Source of the DNA: Acidobacteriota bacterium
Lineage (GTDB): Bacteria; Acidobacteriota; Terriglobia; Acidiferrales; UBA7541
Direction: 5' to 3'
Length of the DNA: 64,000 nt
Assembly: GCA_003224085.1 (NCBI GenBank)
Contig: QHYK01000042.1
Span: 21,480 to 85,479 of the forward strand
The notes under the pieces are model-generated. The model searched no databases and was not told the DNA's origin. It was given only the letters and a program-made list of their open reading frames with translations. The position numbers and the translations under genes were made by a program. Positions 34,321 to 44,040 of the stretch are shown here, piece by piece; the stretch's first letter is position 1; each line of letters starts with the position of its first letter.

Positions 34321-34345
34321 GATTCCTCGCTCCGCTCGGAGTGAC
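34321..34345. repeat. Interspersed repeat family B, copy 3
   Basis: GATTCCTCGCTCCGCTCGGA followed by GTGAC differs from the core inside dinB at only a few bases. It lies between ileS and lspA. Confidence 0.6.
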
Positions 34346-34383
34346 GGGTTTGGGGACTTCTTGCGCAGCTTTTCGGCATGGTG

Positions 34384-37227
34384 CTAGTTCGCGGCAACGC
34401 CAGCTGTTGTGTCAGCTTCAATTTCAGCGAGGGCTTCGCTGCAGCGTTCGCATACCGTCGGGTAGCGCTTGTTTTCGCCGACGCGGGCAGAGTAGTTCCA
34501 GCAGCGCTCGCATTTTTTGCCGTCGGCGCGCTCGATTTTCACAGCCAGGCCCGGCACAGTTTCGCTCGGGACAAGTCCGTCGCTTTCCGCCGGATCCACG
34601 GTAACTTGCGACACGATGAAAAGCGCGGGGAGAAGCGAGCGTTTTTCTTTGAGCAGTTCTTGCAAGCCAGGAGCTTTCGAATTGGCGTGCAAACGGACTT
34701 TGGCTTCCAGCCCGCCGCCAATCACCTTCGCTGCTCTGGCCTGTTCAAGCGCCAGGAGAACTGCCGAGCGTACCTGGGCGAGACGCTCCCACATCTCGGC
34801 CGCTTTGGCCGCGATTCCACAAGCCAGCGCATCCGCTTCCAGAAAGAGCGTCATATGCACGCTCTCCGCGGCCGCGGTTTTGGGCAGATACTTCCAGATT
34901 TCTTCGGCAGTGAATACGAGGATTGGCGCGATTAGCCGCACGAGAGCGTCGGCTATTTTCCAAACTGCGGTTTGGGCGGAGCGCCGCGACTTGTTTTTCG
35001 GCGCTTTTGTGTAGAGACGATCTTTCAGAACGTCGAAATAAAACGAACTCAGATCGACCACACAGTAGTCATGGACAGCGTGGTAGACGCGGTGAAAGTC
35101 GTAGCTCCCAAACCACTCGCGGCATTTTTTGACGAGGTCGGCGGTGCGGTCCAGCATCCACGCGTCAATTTCCTCGAGCTGATGATTCGCCAGCGCATCG
35201 CGCGAAGGGTCGAAATCACCGAGATTGCTCAGGGCGAAGCGGAAGGTGTTGCGGATCTTGCGGTAGGCTTCGCTGAGTTGCGTCATGACGCGCTCGCTCA
35301 TTTTCACGTCGGCCTGGTATTCCACCGACGTAACCCAGAGACGAAGCAGGTCTGCGCCCCACTTCTCGGTGATCTGCTTTGGAGTAATAACGTTGCCCAG
35401 ATGTTTGGACATCGGGCGGCCCTGCTCGTCGAGCGTCCAGCCGTGCGTGACCACGCTGCGATACGGCGCCGCATCACGCGTGCCTGTGGCCACAAGCAAG
35501 GAGCTGTGAAACCAGCCGCGATACTGATCAGGCCCTTCGAGATAAACGTCTGCAGGCCATTCCGGGCCCTTGAGCACAGCAAGGTGGGATGAACCGGAAT
35601 CAAACCACACGTCGAGAATGTCGTTTTCTTTGCGCCACTTCGAATCGCCGCACCCGCACTTTGTTCCTTTCGGCAACAGCTCCTCGGGCGGATGCTTGTA
35701 CCAGGCGTCGGCACCTTCTTTTTCGAACCACTTCAAGACGTTGCGCAGCGCCTTGTAATCCTCGAGACGCTTTCCGCAGCCTTCACAATAGAAAACGATG
35801 ATCGGGACGCCCCAGAAGCGCTGCCGTGAAACAGTCCAGTCCGGCCGCTTCTCGATCATTTCGTACATGCGATCTTCGCCCCAGGCGGGGATCCACTTGA
35901 CCTTATGAATTTCTTCGAGCGCTTCCTGGCGCAACGTTTTTTGCCGACCGTGCGCCGCTTGGTCCATTTTGATGAACCACTGCTCGGTGGCACGGAAAAT
36001 CACAGGATTGTGGCAGCGCCAGCAATGCGGGTAAGTGTGCCGGTAATCGTGATGGCCGAGGAGCGCGCCGCGCTCCTGGAGCAACTTCACAACGATAGGA
36101 TTCGCGCTGAAGACATCCTTGCCCTTGTATTCGGGCAAGCCTTCGGTATACACGCCTTTGTCGTCGAGCGGCGCGTAAATCTCCAAACCATATTTCTGTC
36201 CGGAATAGAAGTCCTCGGCGCCATGACCCGGAGCGGTGTGCACGATGCCGCTGCCCTGGTCGAGGGTGACGTATTCGGCGAGAATTCCGGGAACCTGAAT
36301 GTCCACGAAGGGGTGTTGAAATTTCATGCCCTCGAACTCGCGGCCCTTGAACCTGCCGCGGACTTTCGCTTTGATGCCGCACTCGGCTTGCAGCGCGGCC
36401 ACGCGGTCTGCAGCAAGCAAAAGCGCGCCTTTTTCGGTATCCACGACGACGTAATCAAAATCCGGATGAAACGCCAGCGCGCGATTGTGAGGAAGCGTCC
36501 ACGGCGTGGTGGTCCAGATTACGGCGCTGACATCTCTGCCGATTTTAGCTGCCTCTCCTTTGCCGCCGCCAAAAACGCCAAACTTCACCCAGATCGACGG
36601 GCTGGTGTGGTCCTCATACTCGACTTCGGCTTCTGCGAGCGCGGTGGAATCGTAGATGCACCAGTACACCGGCTTGCGCCCACGATAAACGTAGCCTTTT
36701 TCCATGAACTCCAGAAAGGCTCCGGCGATCGTGGCTTCATAGCTGAAGCTCATGGTCAAGTAGGGGTCATTCCACTGGCCGAAAATCCCCAGGCGCTTGA
36801 AATCGCGCTTGTGTTGCTCGACGTAGCGGGTCGCGAATTGGCGGCAAAGCTTCCGAAATTCCGCCGGCGGCACTTTGCCCTTTCCGCCCAGTTCTTTTTC
36901 GACCTGCGTCTCGATCGGCAGGCCGTGGCAATCCCATCCCGGCACGTAGGGCGCGTAATGCCCCGCCATGCTTTTCGTTTTCACAATCAAATCTTTCAGG
37001 ATTTTGTTCAGGCCAGTGCCGAGATGGATTTCACCGGTGGGATAGGGGGGGCCGTCGTGCAACACGAAGAGAGGCTTTCCTTTGCGCGCTTCCAGAATGC
37101 GCTCGTAAATGTTGCCGGAGTACCAGGCCTCGAGCTGTTTCGGCTCATTTTGGGGCAAGCTGGCCTTCATTGGGAAGTCGGTCTTGGGCAGGTTCAGCGT
37201 CTTTTTGAGTTCCAGTGGCTCGGCCAT
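34384..37227 (-). CDS. ileS: Isoleucyl-tRNA synthetase
   Basis: The 947-residue class I synthetase has the HIGH-type motif HLGT (residues 68-71, in YPTGEIHLGTGLN) and the KMSKS-type motif in GRPMSKHLGN near residue 600. The editing domain between them contains WTTTPWTLPHNRALA. The C-terminal zinc finger (KKCERCWNYSARV and TVCERCSEAL) marks the bacterial type. It attaches isoleucine to its tRNA in the cytoplasm. No T-box leader was recognised upstream (37228-37445). Confidence 0.97.
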   Translation of the reverse strand: MAEPLELKKTLNLPKTDFPMKASLPQNEPKQLEAWYSGNIYERILEARKGKPLFVLHDGPPYPTGEIHLGTGLNKILKDLIVKTKSMAGHYAPYVPGWDCHGLPIETQVEKELGGKGKVPPAEFRKLCRQFATRYVEQHKRDFKRLGIFGQWNDPYLTMSFSYEATIAGAFLEFMEKGYVYRGRKPVYWCIYDSTALAEAEVEYEDHTSPSIWVKFGVFGGGKGEAAKIGRDVSAVIWTTTPWTLPHNRALAFHPDFDYVVVDTEKGALLLAADRVAALQAECGIKAKVRGRFKGREFEGMKFQHPFVDIQVPGILAEYVTLDQGSGIVHTAPGHGAEDFYSGQKYGLEIYAPLDDKGVYTEGLPEYKGKDVFSANPIVVKLLQERGALLGHHDYRHTYPHCWRCHNPVIFRATEQWFIKMDQAAHGRQKTLRQEALEEIHKVKWIPAWGEDRMYEMIEKRPDWTVSRQRFWGVPIIVFYCEGCGKRLEDYKALRNVLKWFEKEGADAWYKHPPEELLPKGTKCGCGDSKWRKENDILDVWFDSGSSHLAVLKGPEWPADVYLEGPDQYRGWFHSSLLVATGTRDAAPYRSVVTHGWTLDEQGRPMSKHLGNVITPKQITEKWGADLLRLWVTSVEYQADVKMSERVMTQLSEAYRKIRNTFRFALSNLGDFDPSRDALANHQLEEIDAWMLDRTADLVKKCREWFGSYDFHRVYHAVHDYCVVDLSSFYFDVLKDRLYTKAPKNKSRRSAQTAVWKIADALVRLIAPILVFTAEEIWKYLPKTAAAESVHMTLFLEADALACGIAAKAAEMWERLAQVRSAVLLALEQARAAKVIGGGLEAKVRLHANSKAPGLQELLKEKRSLLPALFIVSQVTVDPAESDGLVPSETVPGLAVKIERADGKKCERCWNYSARVGENKRYPTVCERCSEALAEIEADTTAGVAAN

Positions 37228-37324
37228 AGCTCGCAGTGTTCAGCTGTCCCTTCTTGCCTAAGTTGCCGTCCGTTTGACCAGTTGCACGGCGGGAAACATC
37301 GGAAAGCAGTTGAACCTTGTATGT

Positions 37325-37405
37325 TACAATGAACCGCAGATAGGTGTCAGCCGCCGGGGGCGCGCAACCTTTCCAGGTCCAAGGGAATCCTATCCCTGAG
37401 GGATA
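37325..37405 (+). promoter_or_regulatory. Possible promoter and leader hairpin of the TonB gene pair
   Basis: TACAAT (37325-37330) preceded by TG gives an extended -10 with no good -35. In the leader TATCCC (37391-37396) and GGGATA (37400-37405) pair around a TGA loop. I could not match the leader to a known riboswitch. Confidence 0.3.
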
Positions 37406-37445
37406 CCCAAGGCGGGGCAAGTCCGTCTATAGTTAGAGGTAAACG

Positions 37446-38645
37446 GTGCCGGGCAAAATCAACAATCTTGTGCCACCTTCCGCTATGAAGCCCAGAGTGT
37501 CTGCAACGGGGTCGCAGGCTCCCCCTTATGTGCCCAGGTTCGGCCGACCGCCAATGCTGGTGCCCGACGACTTTTGGTCAAACCTCAAACAGTTTCTTAC
37601 CGAGCGGCCCGTAAAGGTTCGCGAGCACAAGGACGCGCCCTTCACGCGGACTTCCTTTGGCACCGGGCTCGCGGGCAATTTAGCGGAATTTTTCCGGCCT
37701 GGGCCATCAGCCAAGCGCCCAGTCAACAGCCGCCTGACCGTGGCCTGGGGAGCGAATTTCGGCGGGTTCGGCACGCGCATCAAGGAATTCTTCTCACCGC
37801 CGAAGCAGCCCCCTCTCCCGCCCGGCATTACGCCGGTCAAGGTCAGAGATATTTGGACGAAAGACGAAAACTTCAGCACCAGCCAACTGCTCGCAGTGGT
37901 CGTGCACGCGGCCGTTATTGCTTTGCTCATGGTTCCCATTGCTTGGCATGTTGTTCCCACAATCCAAGCGAAGAACAAAGTGGACGTCACGCTCCTGGAT
38001 ATATCGCCTTACATCGCGAAGCTCCCCGCGGGCGCCAACAAAGCCGGCGGAGGCGGAGGAGCAAACGACCACACGACGGCTCCAGTGAATCGTGGCAAGG
38101 TGCCGAAGTTCAAGTGGACGCAATTTGCGCCACCTCAGGTGAGGATTCAGAACCAGAATCCCAAGCTGCCGATGGAACCTTCGTTGCTCGGGCCACCTGA
38201 TTTGAAAATATCCAATTTGAATGCCTCGACTTTCGGCGATCCGTTGGCCAACGGCGTCAGTGATTCGCTGGGACACGGCAATGGCACGGGTATCGGCAGC
38301 GGTTCCGGAGGGGGCTTGGGGCCTGGTTCGGGCGGCGGGACGGGCGGCGGGGAATTCCGCGCGGGCGTGAATGGCGTAGGCCAGCCAGCGTGCATCTATT
38401 GCCCGAATCCTGATTATTCGGACGAAGCGCGCAAGGCCAAGTACCAGGGTAGCGTGGTGCTTGACGTGATTGTCACGGCGGATGGACGGGTGATGGACCC
38501 GCGAGTGCTGAAGGGGCCTGGACTTGGTTTGGAAGAAAAGGCCATTGCGGCCGTGAAAAACTGGAGAATGCGCCCGGCGATGGGACCCAACGGCAGACCC
38601 GTGAGCTGCCGCGTGAACATCGAGGTTGTCTTCCGCCTCCTGTAG
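37446..38645 (+). CDS. TonB C-terminal domain protein
   Basis: The 399-residue protein has a long cytoplasmic N-terminal part and one membrane helix near residue 155 (QLLAVVVHAAVIALLMVPIA). A Gly/Pro/Asn-rich periplasmic linker (GIGSGSGGGLGPGSGGG) leads to a TonB-like C-terminal domain, from DYSDEARKAKYQGSVVLDVI to the end at IEVVFRLL. The motif CIYCPNPDY precedes the domain. TonB proteins pass energy to outer-membrane receptors, but no ExbB/ExbD gene adjoins. The start is GTG at 37446. Confidence 0.85.
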   Translation: MPGKINNLVPPSAMKPRVSATGSQAPPYVPRFGRPPMLVPDDFWSNLKQFLTERPVKVREHKDAPFTRTSFGTGLAGNLAEFFRPGPSAKRPVNSRLTVAWGANFGGFGTRIKEFFSPPKQPPLPPGITPVKVRDIWTKDENFSTSQLLAVVVHAAVIALLMVPIAWHVVPTIQAKNKVDVTLLDISPYIAKLPAGANKAGGGGGANDHTTAPVNRGKVPKFKWTQFAPPQVRIQNQNPKLPMEPSLLGPPDLKISNLNASTFGDPLANGVSDSLGHGNGTGIGSGSGGGLGPGSGGGTGGGEFRAGVNGVGQPACIYCPNPDYSDEARKAKYQGSVVLDVIVTADGRVMDPRVLKGPGLGLEEKAIAAVKNWRMRPAMGPNGRPVSCRVNIEVVFRLL

Positions 38646-38835
38646 GGAATCCTTTCTAACTTCGTTTTTTCCCAAAATTCTGAGTTCTTTGCGAACTTTG
38701 CGTCAAGTCTTTTTCTTCCATTCGGCGCGATGGTCGGGCAACCAATCTCCTAACTTGCGCTTCTCACAACGCGTTCGCTGCTCGTCTCCGGTGGCTTTTG
38801 TCCTGCCCTTCCGAGGCGTCCATGGAGGTGCATCC

Positions 38836-39780
38836 ATGCGCGAACCATTCTTTGGATCCTTCGGTTCGCTTGATTCGTCGCGGGATTCGCTGTTTCAACG
38901 CATTGAGGAGAATTTCAAGCAAGCGTTTTCCCCGGCGCGGATCTTTCCTTGGTCCGCCAACGGAGCTCCGCTGCACGCGCTCGACTGGCAGAGGTCTCCG
39001 CGGTCGGGCCGCGCCCAAAGCGCTTCCCTGCTCACGCATGCCGTCATTATCGCCGCGCTGGTACTCGCCGCTGTCCATCCGCGGAGGCCGAATCCCAAGC
39101 CCATTCTTCGCGGCGAACCAGGCGGACTGGTTCGAGTGCCTGGCGACCTCCTGAACGTAATTCGCGGCCTCAATCCGGCCGAGGGCAGAGGCAGTGGCGG
39201 AGGAAAGACGCCGATACCAGCTACCACAGGCAATCTTGTGCCCGTGTCATCCATCCAGGTCGTCAGGCCTTCTCTGCCACCCAAGCGGGAGTCCGTCATG
39301 CCCGTGCCTCCGACGATTCCGGACCCCGCGGCACTAGCGGTGCTCACTCCAGTGAACAAGATTGGTCTGCCTTGGATGCGCGATGACACCGATTCACCCG
39401 GACCCGGCGACTCCGACACGATTGGCAATAGCAAGGGAAAGACCATGGGTGACGGAGCCTTTGACGGGCCAGGCGGCGAGGATAATGCACAATCCGCGTA
39501 TCGGGCGGGCGTGACGCTGCCCATTTGCGTGTATTGCCCTGAACCGCAATACACCGACGAGGCGCGCGCGGCGAAGGTACAAGGCAGAGTCACGCTCCGG
39601 GTTCTGGTCGGAGCTGATGGCCGCGCTTCGCAAATTCAACTCAGGCAGGGCCTCGGCATGGGCTTGAATGATCGCGCCGTGCAATCGGTCCGCGCGTGGA
39701 AATTCACGCCCGCGCGCGATGCTAATCGCCGGGCGGTGCCAACGTGGGTTACCATCGAAGCCGTCTTTCGCCTTCTCTAG
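38836..39780 (+). CDS. TonB C-terminal domain protein, paralogue of the upstream gene
   Basis: The 314-residue protein starts at ATG 38836 with GGAGGTG six bases upstream; the open frame extends to 38626 but without family sequence. It has one membrane helix (LLTHAVIIAALVLAAVHP), a proline-rich linker and a C-terminal TonB fold (YTDEARAAKVQGRVTLRVLV to the ending IEAVFRLL). It shares with its neighbour the CxxC motif CVYCPEPQY just before the fold. The pair probably arose by duplication and may form one envelope complex. Confidence 0.85.
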   Translation: MREPFFGSFGSLDSSRDSLFQRIEENFKQAFSPARIFPWSANGAPLHALDWQRSPRSGRAQSASLLTHAVIIAALVLAAVHPRRPNPKPILRGEPGGLVRVPGDLLNVIRGLNPAEGRGSGGGKTPIPATTGNLVPVSSIQVVRPSLPPKRESVMPVPPTIPDPAALAVLTPVNKIGLPWMRDDTDSPGPGDSDTIGNSKGKTMGDGAFDGPGGEDNAQSAYRAGVTLPICVYCPEPQYTDEARAAKVQGRVTLRVLVGADGRASQIQLRQGLGMGLNDRAVQSVRAWKFTPARDANRRAVPTWVTIEAVFRLL

Positions 39781-39852
39781 GAGCCTAGTGAGGCTAGACG
39801 TGGCCTCCCGTCCATCTCACTAATCGCAGCGCAGGGATAGGCCGGGGCTCTC

Positions 39853-42063
39853 TCAATTTCCGGGGTGGTACTCGCGCTCGGTGTGGCCTTTGAGCTGCGA
39901 ACGGTAAAAGTAAACCTCGCGCAAATTTCCCATGCTGTATCTTTTGGCCTGATCGTTGAAATGCGGCGAATCAGGATGGCCGCTCTCGCCTCCCGCAGTC
40001 ACGGCCTTGGCGCGAACTTTGTCGCCAAACTCGACCACCGCAACGAAGCTGTTGCCTCTCGTGCCATACCACTTTTTTGTTCCCGGGTAAGAGTGCGACT
40101 GGAATGCAGCAAGGGAGCCCCAGAACGACGACGTAAATCCCACAGGAATGCTTGGCGCGGCATCGCTGAACGGCTGAACGATGTCCCCGGTCAGGCGCTG
40201 GAAGCGGTTGATGTCGCCCCAGGAAGTCTTCCATGTGCCAAAATCCGCGGCCATCTTGTCCGAGGCTTCTGCCAGCAATTCAAGGAGAAAGTTCGGCGGC
40301 ACCTTGGTGAAAACGTAGTCGCTGAGATAGATGCCGGCCTTACGGGCGTCCATGCCAACGCGGCGCTGCAGGGCTTCTCCCCAAAACACCGCGAGCGAAG
40401 TGGGTACTGAGGCAGCGCCCCACCGCAAATCCCATCCGCGCAGCGCCTCAATTTGTTCCGCGGTCTTGGCCCTCAGCGGATTGTCAATCGCTGCCTCGTC
40501 CCAAGCTTTGATCAACACCGGAATCGGCTTCTCGAACCACATCAAGTAACTGTCGTAGGCTGCGGAGATTAGCGAATCGCGCGTAAAATCCTTTCTATCC
40601 TGGAGCACCCGGATAGCGTGGAGGCCGCGGGCGGTTTCTCCACCGGTTTCGACGTAAGGCGGATAATCTTCCTTCTTTGGGCTGTCCGGCCCCGCCGCGG
40701 ACCAGGGCCAATTGTTGGAGTTGTAGAGCCAGCCGATTTTCGGATTCAGCAGGTGCGGCGTTTCATCCACGGAAAGCAGGCCGTGCCAGTCCGTTGCGGG
40801 ATTGCTGCCATCCACTGGTTTGGTCCAATCGAAGCTGGGATCACGCCGCGGAATGAAGTTGCCGTGAAAATACGCGATGTCGCCATCGGCATCGGCAAAG
40901 ATGGTGTTGTTCGACGAGTTGGTATGTAGCTCCATCGTTTCGCGAAACGTTTTGTAGTCTTTCGCCTTGGTGCGCAAGTACGATTGCGTGAGTGCTTTCA
41001 CGGGCTCGTTCATCAATTGTATGGTCAGCCACTTGCCGTCGGATTCGCCGACAACGGGGCCGTGCCGCGTGCGGTACACGGTGATCTTTTTTTCGGCGAT
41101 TCCGCTGGCGGTCTTGTACGGCACAGTGATTTCACTGGTCGCGACGGGAAGCTCTTCTTTGCCATACTTGTAATAAAAGCGGTCACCTTTTTTCACTACG
41201 GTTTCGAGATAAAAGCTAAGCTGGCTCACTCCGCTCGAAGTGTGCATCCACCCAGCGCGGTCGTTGAATCCCTGATAGATGAAAAACTGGCCCCACGTCA
41301 CCGCCCCGTACGCGTTGAGGCCCTGCTCGCTCGCCATTTGCAATTCGGAGCGGAAGAAAAACGAGGTGTGGGGATTGATGAGCAGCAGTGCGTGACGGTC
41401 CATGGTGTTCGAGGGCGCGATGGCGATGCCGTTCGAGCCGCCGGGCTCCTCGATGTCGGTGTCAAACTCCTCAGGAATCTGGCTCAGCTGCACTTTGCCG
41501 TAAAACGCTTCAAGCGGGCCCAGGTCCACGCGCTCGATGTCGCCTCCGATACTGCCCTCTGTGAACGTCAGCGCCATCCACGGCTCAAATCTCTGAATCA
41601 GGCGCGGTTTTACTTCGGGATGTTTCACAAGGTAGTAATTCAGACCATCGGCCCAGGCGCTCATCAGCTTTTTCAGCCACTCCGGGCTTGCCGCGTAGTC
41701 TTTTTTGACGGTTTCGGGATCGATGAAAAGTTTCATGCGCAGGTCCTTGTAAATCTTGGATTCACCTTGCGCCTCCGCCAGCCGCCCCATCGCGTTGAGA
41801 TAATTCGTCTCGATCCGATTGAAGTCGTCCTCCGCCTGCGCATAAATCATCCCGAAGACCGCATCGGCATCGGTTTTTCCGTAGACATGGGCAATTCCCC
41901 AATTATCGCGGATGATCGTCACCTCACGCGCCTCTTGCTCGCACCGCGCCATTTCCGGCGTGGCGCCTGCTTGTCCCGCGTGCGGCGTCGACGCTACTTG
42001 GCCCGCGCACGCCGGCCAGGTAAACAACCCCGAGGCCGCAAGAATAAGGGCGAACTTCTTCAT
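39853..42063 (-). CDS. Penicillin acylase-family N-terminal nucleophile hydrolase, exported
   Basis: The 736-residue precursor has a signal peptide (FALILAASGLFTWPACAG). The alpha part begins at REVTIIRDNWGIAHVYGKTD, and the autocleavage site is EEPGGSNGIAIAPSNT, where Ser after GG becomes the nucleophile. The beta subunit follows, with RTRHGPVVGE and HTNSSNNTIFADADGDIAYF. Relatives cleave amides such as acyl-homoserine lactones, beta-lactam side chains or lipoamides. GAGGAAAGGA stands before ATG 42063. It is divergent from the gene at 42252. The substrate is unknown. Confidence 0.92.
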   Translation of the reverse strand: MKKFALILAASGLFTWPACAGQVASTPHAGQAGATPEMARCEQEAREVTIIRDNWGIAHVYGKTDADAVFGMIYAQAEDDFNRIETNYLNAMGRLAEAQGESKIYKDLRMKLFIDPETVKKDYAASPEWLKKLMSAWADGLNYYLVKHPEVKPRLIQRFEPWMALTFTEGSIGGDIERVDLGPLEAFYGKVQLSQIPEEFDTDIEEPGGSNGIAIAPSNTMDRHALLLINPHTSFFFRSELQMASEQGLNAYGAVTWGQFFIYQGFNDRAGWMHTSSGVSQLSFYLETVVKKGDRFYYKYGKEELPVATSEITVPYKTASGIAEKKITVYRTRHGPVVGESDGKWLTIQLMNEPVKALTQSYLRTKAKDYKTFRETMELHTNSSNNTIFADADGDIAYFHGNFIPRRDPSFDWTKPVDGSNPATDWHGLLSVDETPHLLNPKIGWLYNSNNWPWSAAGPDSPKKEDYPPYVETGGETARGLHAIRVLQDRKDFTRDSLISAAYDSYLMWFEKPIPVLIKAWDEAAIDNPLRAKTAEQIEALRGWDLRWGAASVPTSLAVFWGEALQRRVGMDARKAGIYLSDYVFTKVPPNFLLELLAEASDKMAADFGTWKTSWGDINRFQRLTGDIVQPFSDAAPSIPVGFTSSFWGSLAAFQSHSYPGTKKWYGTRGNSFVAVVEFGDKVRAKAVTAGGESGHPDSPHFNDQAKRYSMGNLREVYFYRSQLKGHTEREYHPGN

Positions 42064-42251
42064 GAAGGTCCTTTCCTCTGGAGCGCAGATTCACCAGGTG
42101 ACGACCAATCAGGCAGTCGAACCGCTTTGCGCAACCCGGCAAGCCTAACATACCGGCAGGGCGTGAGCCTGCTCGGTCCGGTTCGCCGAATGCGCAAGGT
42201 GCAGGCGGATATCCCTCCCTTCGCCAACCGGCAATCTGCTACGATTCCGGC

Positions 42252-43106
42252 ATGAGAAAAACAGCTTGGTTGATTTTTAGTCTTCTTGTCTTCCGCTTTG
42301 CGACTGCCGGCGCCGCGCCAGCCCAGACCGCCGCCGGAGCCTTGGAATTCTCCGCGCACATCACTCCTACCGCCGCCCGGTCGGAACCGGTCCGGCAGTT
42401 CACTTTCTACATTCTCACCAAGAGCTATACGCAAATCGTGAAAGAAGCGGAAGAGAAAGATCCCGCCCCGGACCGCAATGCCTTTATCGACGGCCTTCAG
42501 GCCTCTCCGGAACTGCGCGCTTGGTTTAAGGCTCACGACACGCTCGATCTTGCCTCTCCAGACCTTGACAAACTGTTGACCGCAGACGACATCCTCGGCG
42601 TTCCTGAATTCCTGGCCGCCTATCAGCGTTCCAACAGCGGCGGCGCCACCATGGGGTTCCCCAAACCGAAATATACCGAGGCGGATCGCACGAAACGTCC
42701 CGAAAAGTACGAAAAGCTGCGACAGGATTATCTGAAAGCCCTTAGGAAGTACCTCCACGCGCATCCTGAGTCGGTCACCACCATCGAATTGGAATTCCAG
42801 GACAGCAATCCGCAGAGGAAATGGGACGCGCTTCTGAGCGCACGCCACAAGCGCGTGTCGCGCACCGCGCCGGACCTGGCCCAGCTCAAGTTTCTTGCGG
42901 TAAAGGCGGAAACCGATCTCGAGGGCCACGCTTTGGTCTCCGGCCTGCCTCCCGGCGATTATTGGATTTCTTCTCTCAATCTGGACGCCAGCGCAGGCGA
43001 CATGCGTGTGCATTGGGATGTTCCCGTGAGAATCGAAGCGGGCCAAACGGCCCGCGTGGAGCTTTCCAACCTGAATAGCGTCGAAGCCAGCGGCTCCAAT
43101 CCCTGA
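42252..43106 (+). CDS. Secreted protein of unknown function with C-terminal beta-sandwich
   Basis: The 284-residue protein has a signal peptide (WLIFSLLVFRFATAGAAPAQ), a central helical part (KYEKLRQDYLKALRKYLHAH) and a C-terminal carboxypeptidase-regulatory-like strand set (FLAVKAETDLEGHALVSGLP, GDYWISSLNLDASAGDMRVH). This architecture recurs in acidobacterial secreted proteins, but I can give no function. It lies 17 bases before the TerC gene on the same strand. Confidence 0.65.
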   Translation: MRKTAWLIFSLLVFRFATAGAAPAQTAAGALEFSAHITPTAARSEPVRQFTFYILTKSYTQIVKEAEEKDPAPDRNAFIDGLQASPELRAWFKAHDTLDLASPDLDKLLTADDILGVPEFLAAYQRSNSGGATMGFPKPKYTEADRTKRPEKYEKLRQDYLKALRKYLHAHPESVTTIELEFQDSNPQRKWDALLSARHKRVSRTAPDLAQLKFLAVKAETDLEGHALVSGLPPGDYWISSLNLDASAGDMRVHWDVPVRIEAGQTARVELSNLNSVEASGSNP

Positions 43107-43123
43107 GCGGGAGTGCTGCCGCG

Positions 43124-44032
43124 ATGAGCACGGCGCTTGACTGGTTCGCGTTCAACGTTTTCATTCTCTTTGCGATGGTTCTGGATCTGCGCGTTTTTCA
43201 CCGGCAGCCGCACAAAGTAGGGATGCGCGAGGCCGCCACCGCGAGTTTCTGCTGGATTGCTATCTCCGTGCTCTTCGGATGGGGGGTGTTTTATTTTCGC
43301 GGAACCCAGCCCGCTCTCGAGTTTTTCACCGGCTATCTGATCGAAAAAGCTTTGAGCGTCGACAATTTGTTTCTTTTCCTGGTCATCTTCCGCGCGTTCG
43401 CGGTGGAGGATCGCTTGCAGCACCGCTTGCTGGAGTGGGGAGTGATCGGTGCGCTGCTGATGCGCGGAATCCTGATCGCGGCGGGAGCAGAACTAATTGA
43501 ACATTTTTCCTGGGTGCTGTACTGGCTGGGCGCATTTCTCGTTTACGCGGGGATTCGCCTGTTTTTCAAAAAAGAGAATTTGCATCCCGAAAACAACAGG
43601 ATCGTTGGCTTCGCCAGCCGGCATTTGCGCGTGACGCAGGAATATCACGGCGCTGATTTTTTTGTGCGCACGTCGGGGAAATTATTCGCGACTCCATTGT
43701 TTGTAGCACTGCTCGTTGTGGAGATTACGGACGTAACGCTGGCGCTGGATTCGATTCCAGCGGTCTTCGGCATTACGCGCGATCCTTTTATCGTATACAC
43801 ATCGAATGTGCTGGCAATTCTCGGCCTGCGCGCGCTGTATTTTCTTCTCGCGGGCGCAATCGACCGGCTGCAGTTCCTGGATGAAGGGCTGGCCATCGTG
43901 CTGGTTTTTATCGGCGGAAAGATGGCTGGCGAGCGCTGGATTTCCATTCCGGTGAGCGTTTCGCTCGCGGTTGTAGGCGGGGTGCTGCTGATCGCGCTGC
44001 TGCTCTCCGTTTTGATCCCCTCAAAGAAATAG
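43124..44032 (+). CDS. TerC-family integral membrane protein
   Basis: The 302-residue protein has about nine membrane helices and the TerC hallmark acids in EKALSVDNLFLFLVIF and VEITDVTLALDSIPAVFGIT. Relatives export manganese or other metals, or assist metalation of exported proteins. No yybP-ykoY manganese riboswitch precedes it; only 17 bases separate it from the secreted protein gene upstream. Confidence 0.92.
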   Translation: MSTALDWFAFNVFILFAMVLDLRVFHRQPHKVGMREAATASFCWIAISVLFGWGVFYFRGTQPALEFFTGYLIEKALSVDNLFLFLVIFRAFAVEDRLQHRLLEWGVIGALLMRGILIAAGAELIEHFSWVLYWLGAFLVYAGIRLFFKKENLHPENNRIVGFASRHLRVTQEYHGADFFVRTSGKLFATPLFVALLVVEITDVTLALDSIPAVFGITRDPFIVYTSNVLAILGLRALYFLLAGAIDRLQFLDEGLAIVLVFIGGKMAGERWISIPVSVSLAVVGGVLLIALLLSVLIPSKK

Positions 44033-44040
44033 GGGAAGCC

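Noticed and set aside
37331..37445. Riboswitch in the leader of the TonB gene pair
   Set aside because: There is a short hairpin, but I could not match the conserved core of any known class such as cyclic di-GMP or cobalamin.
43107..43123. Manganese riboswitch before the TerC-family gene
   Set aside because: Only 17 bases separate it from the preceding gene, too few for a yybP-ykoY element.
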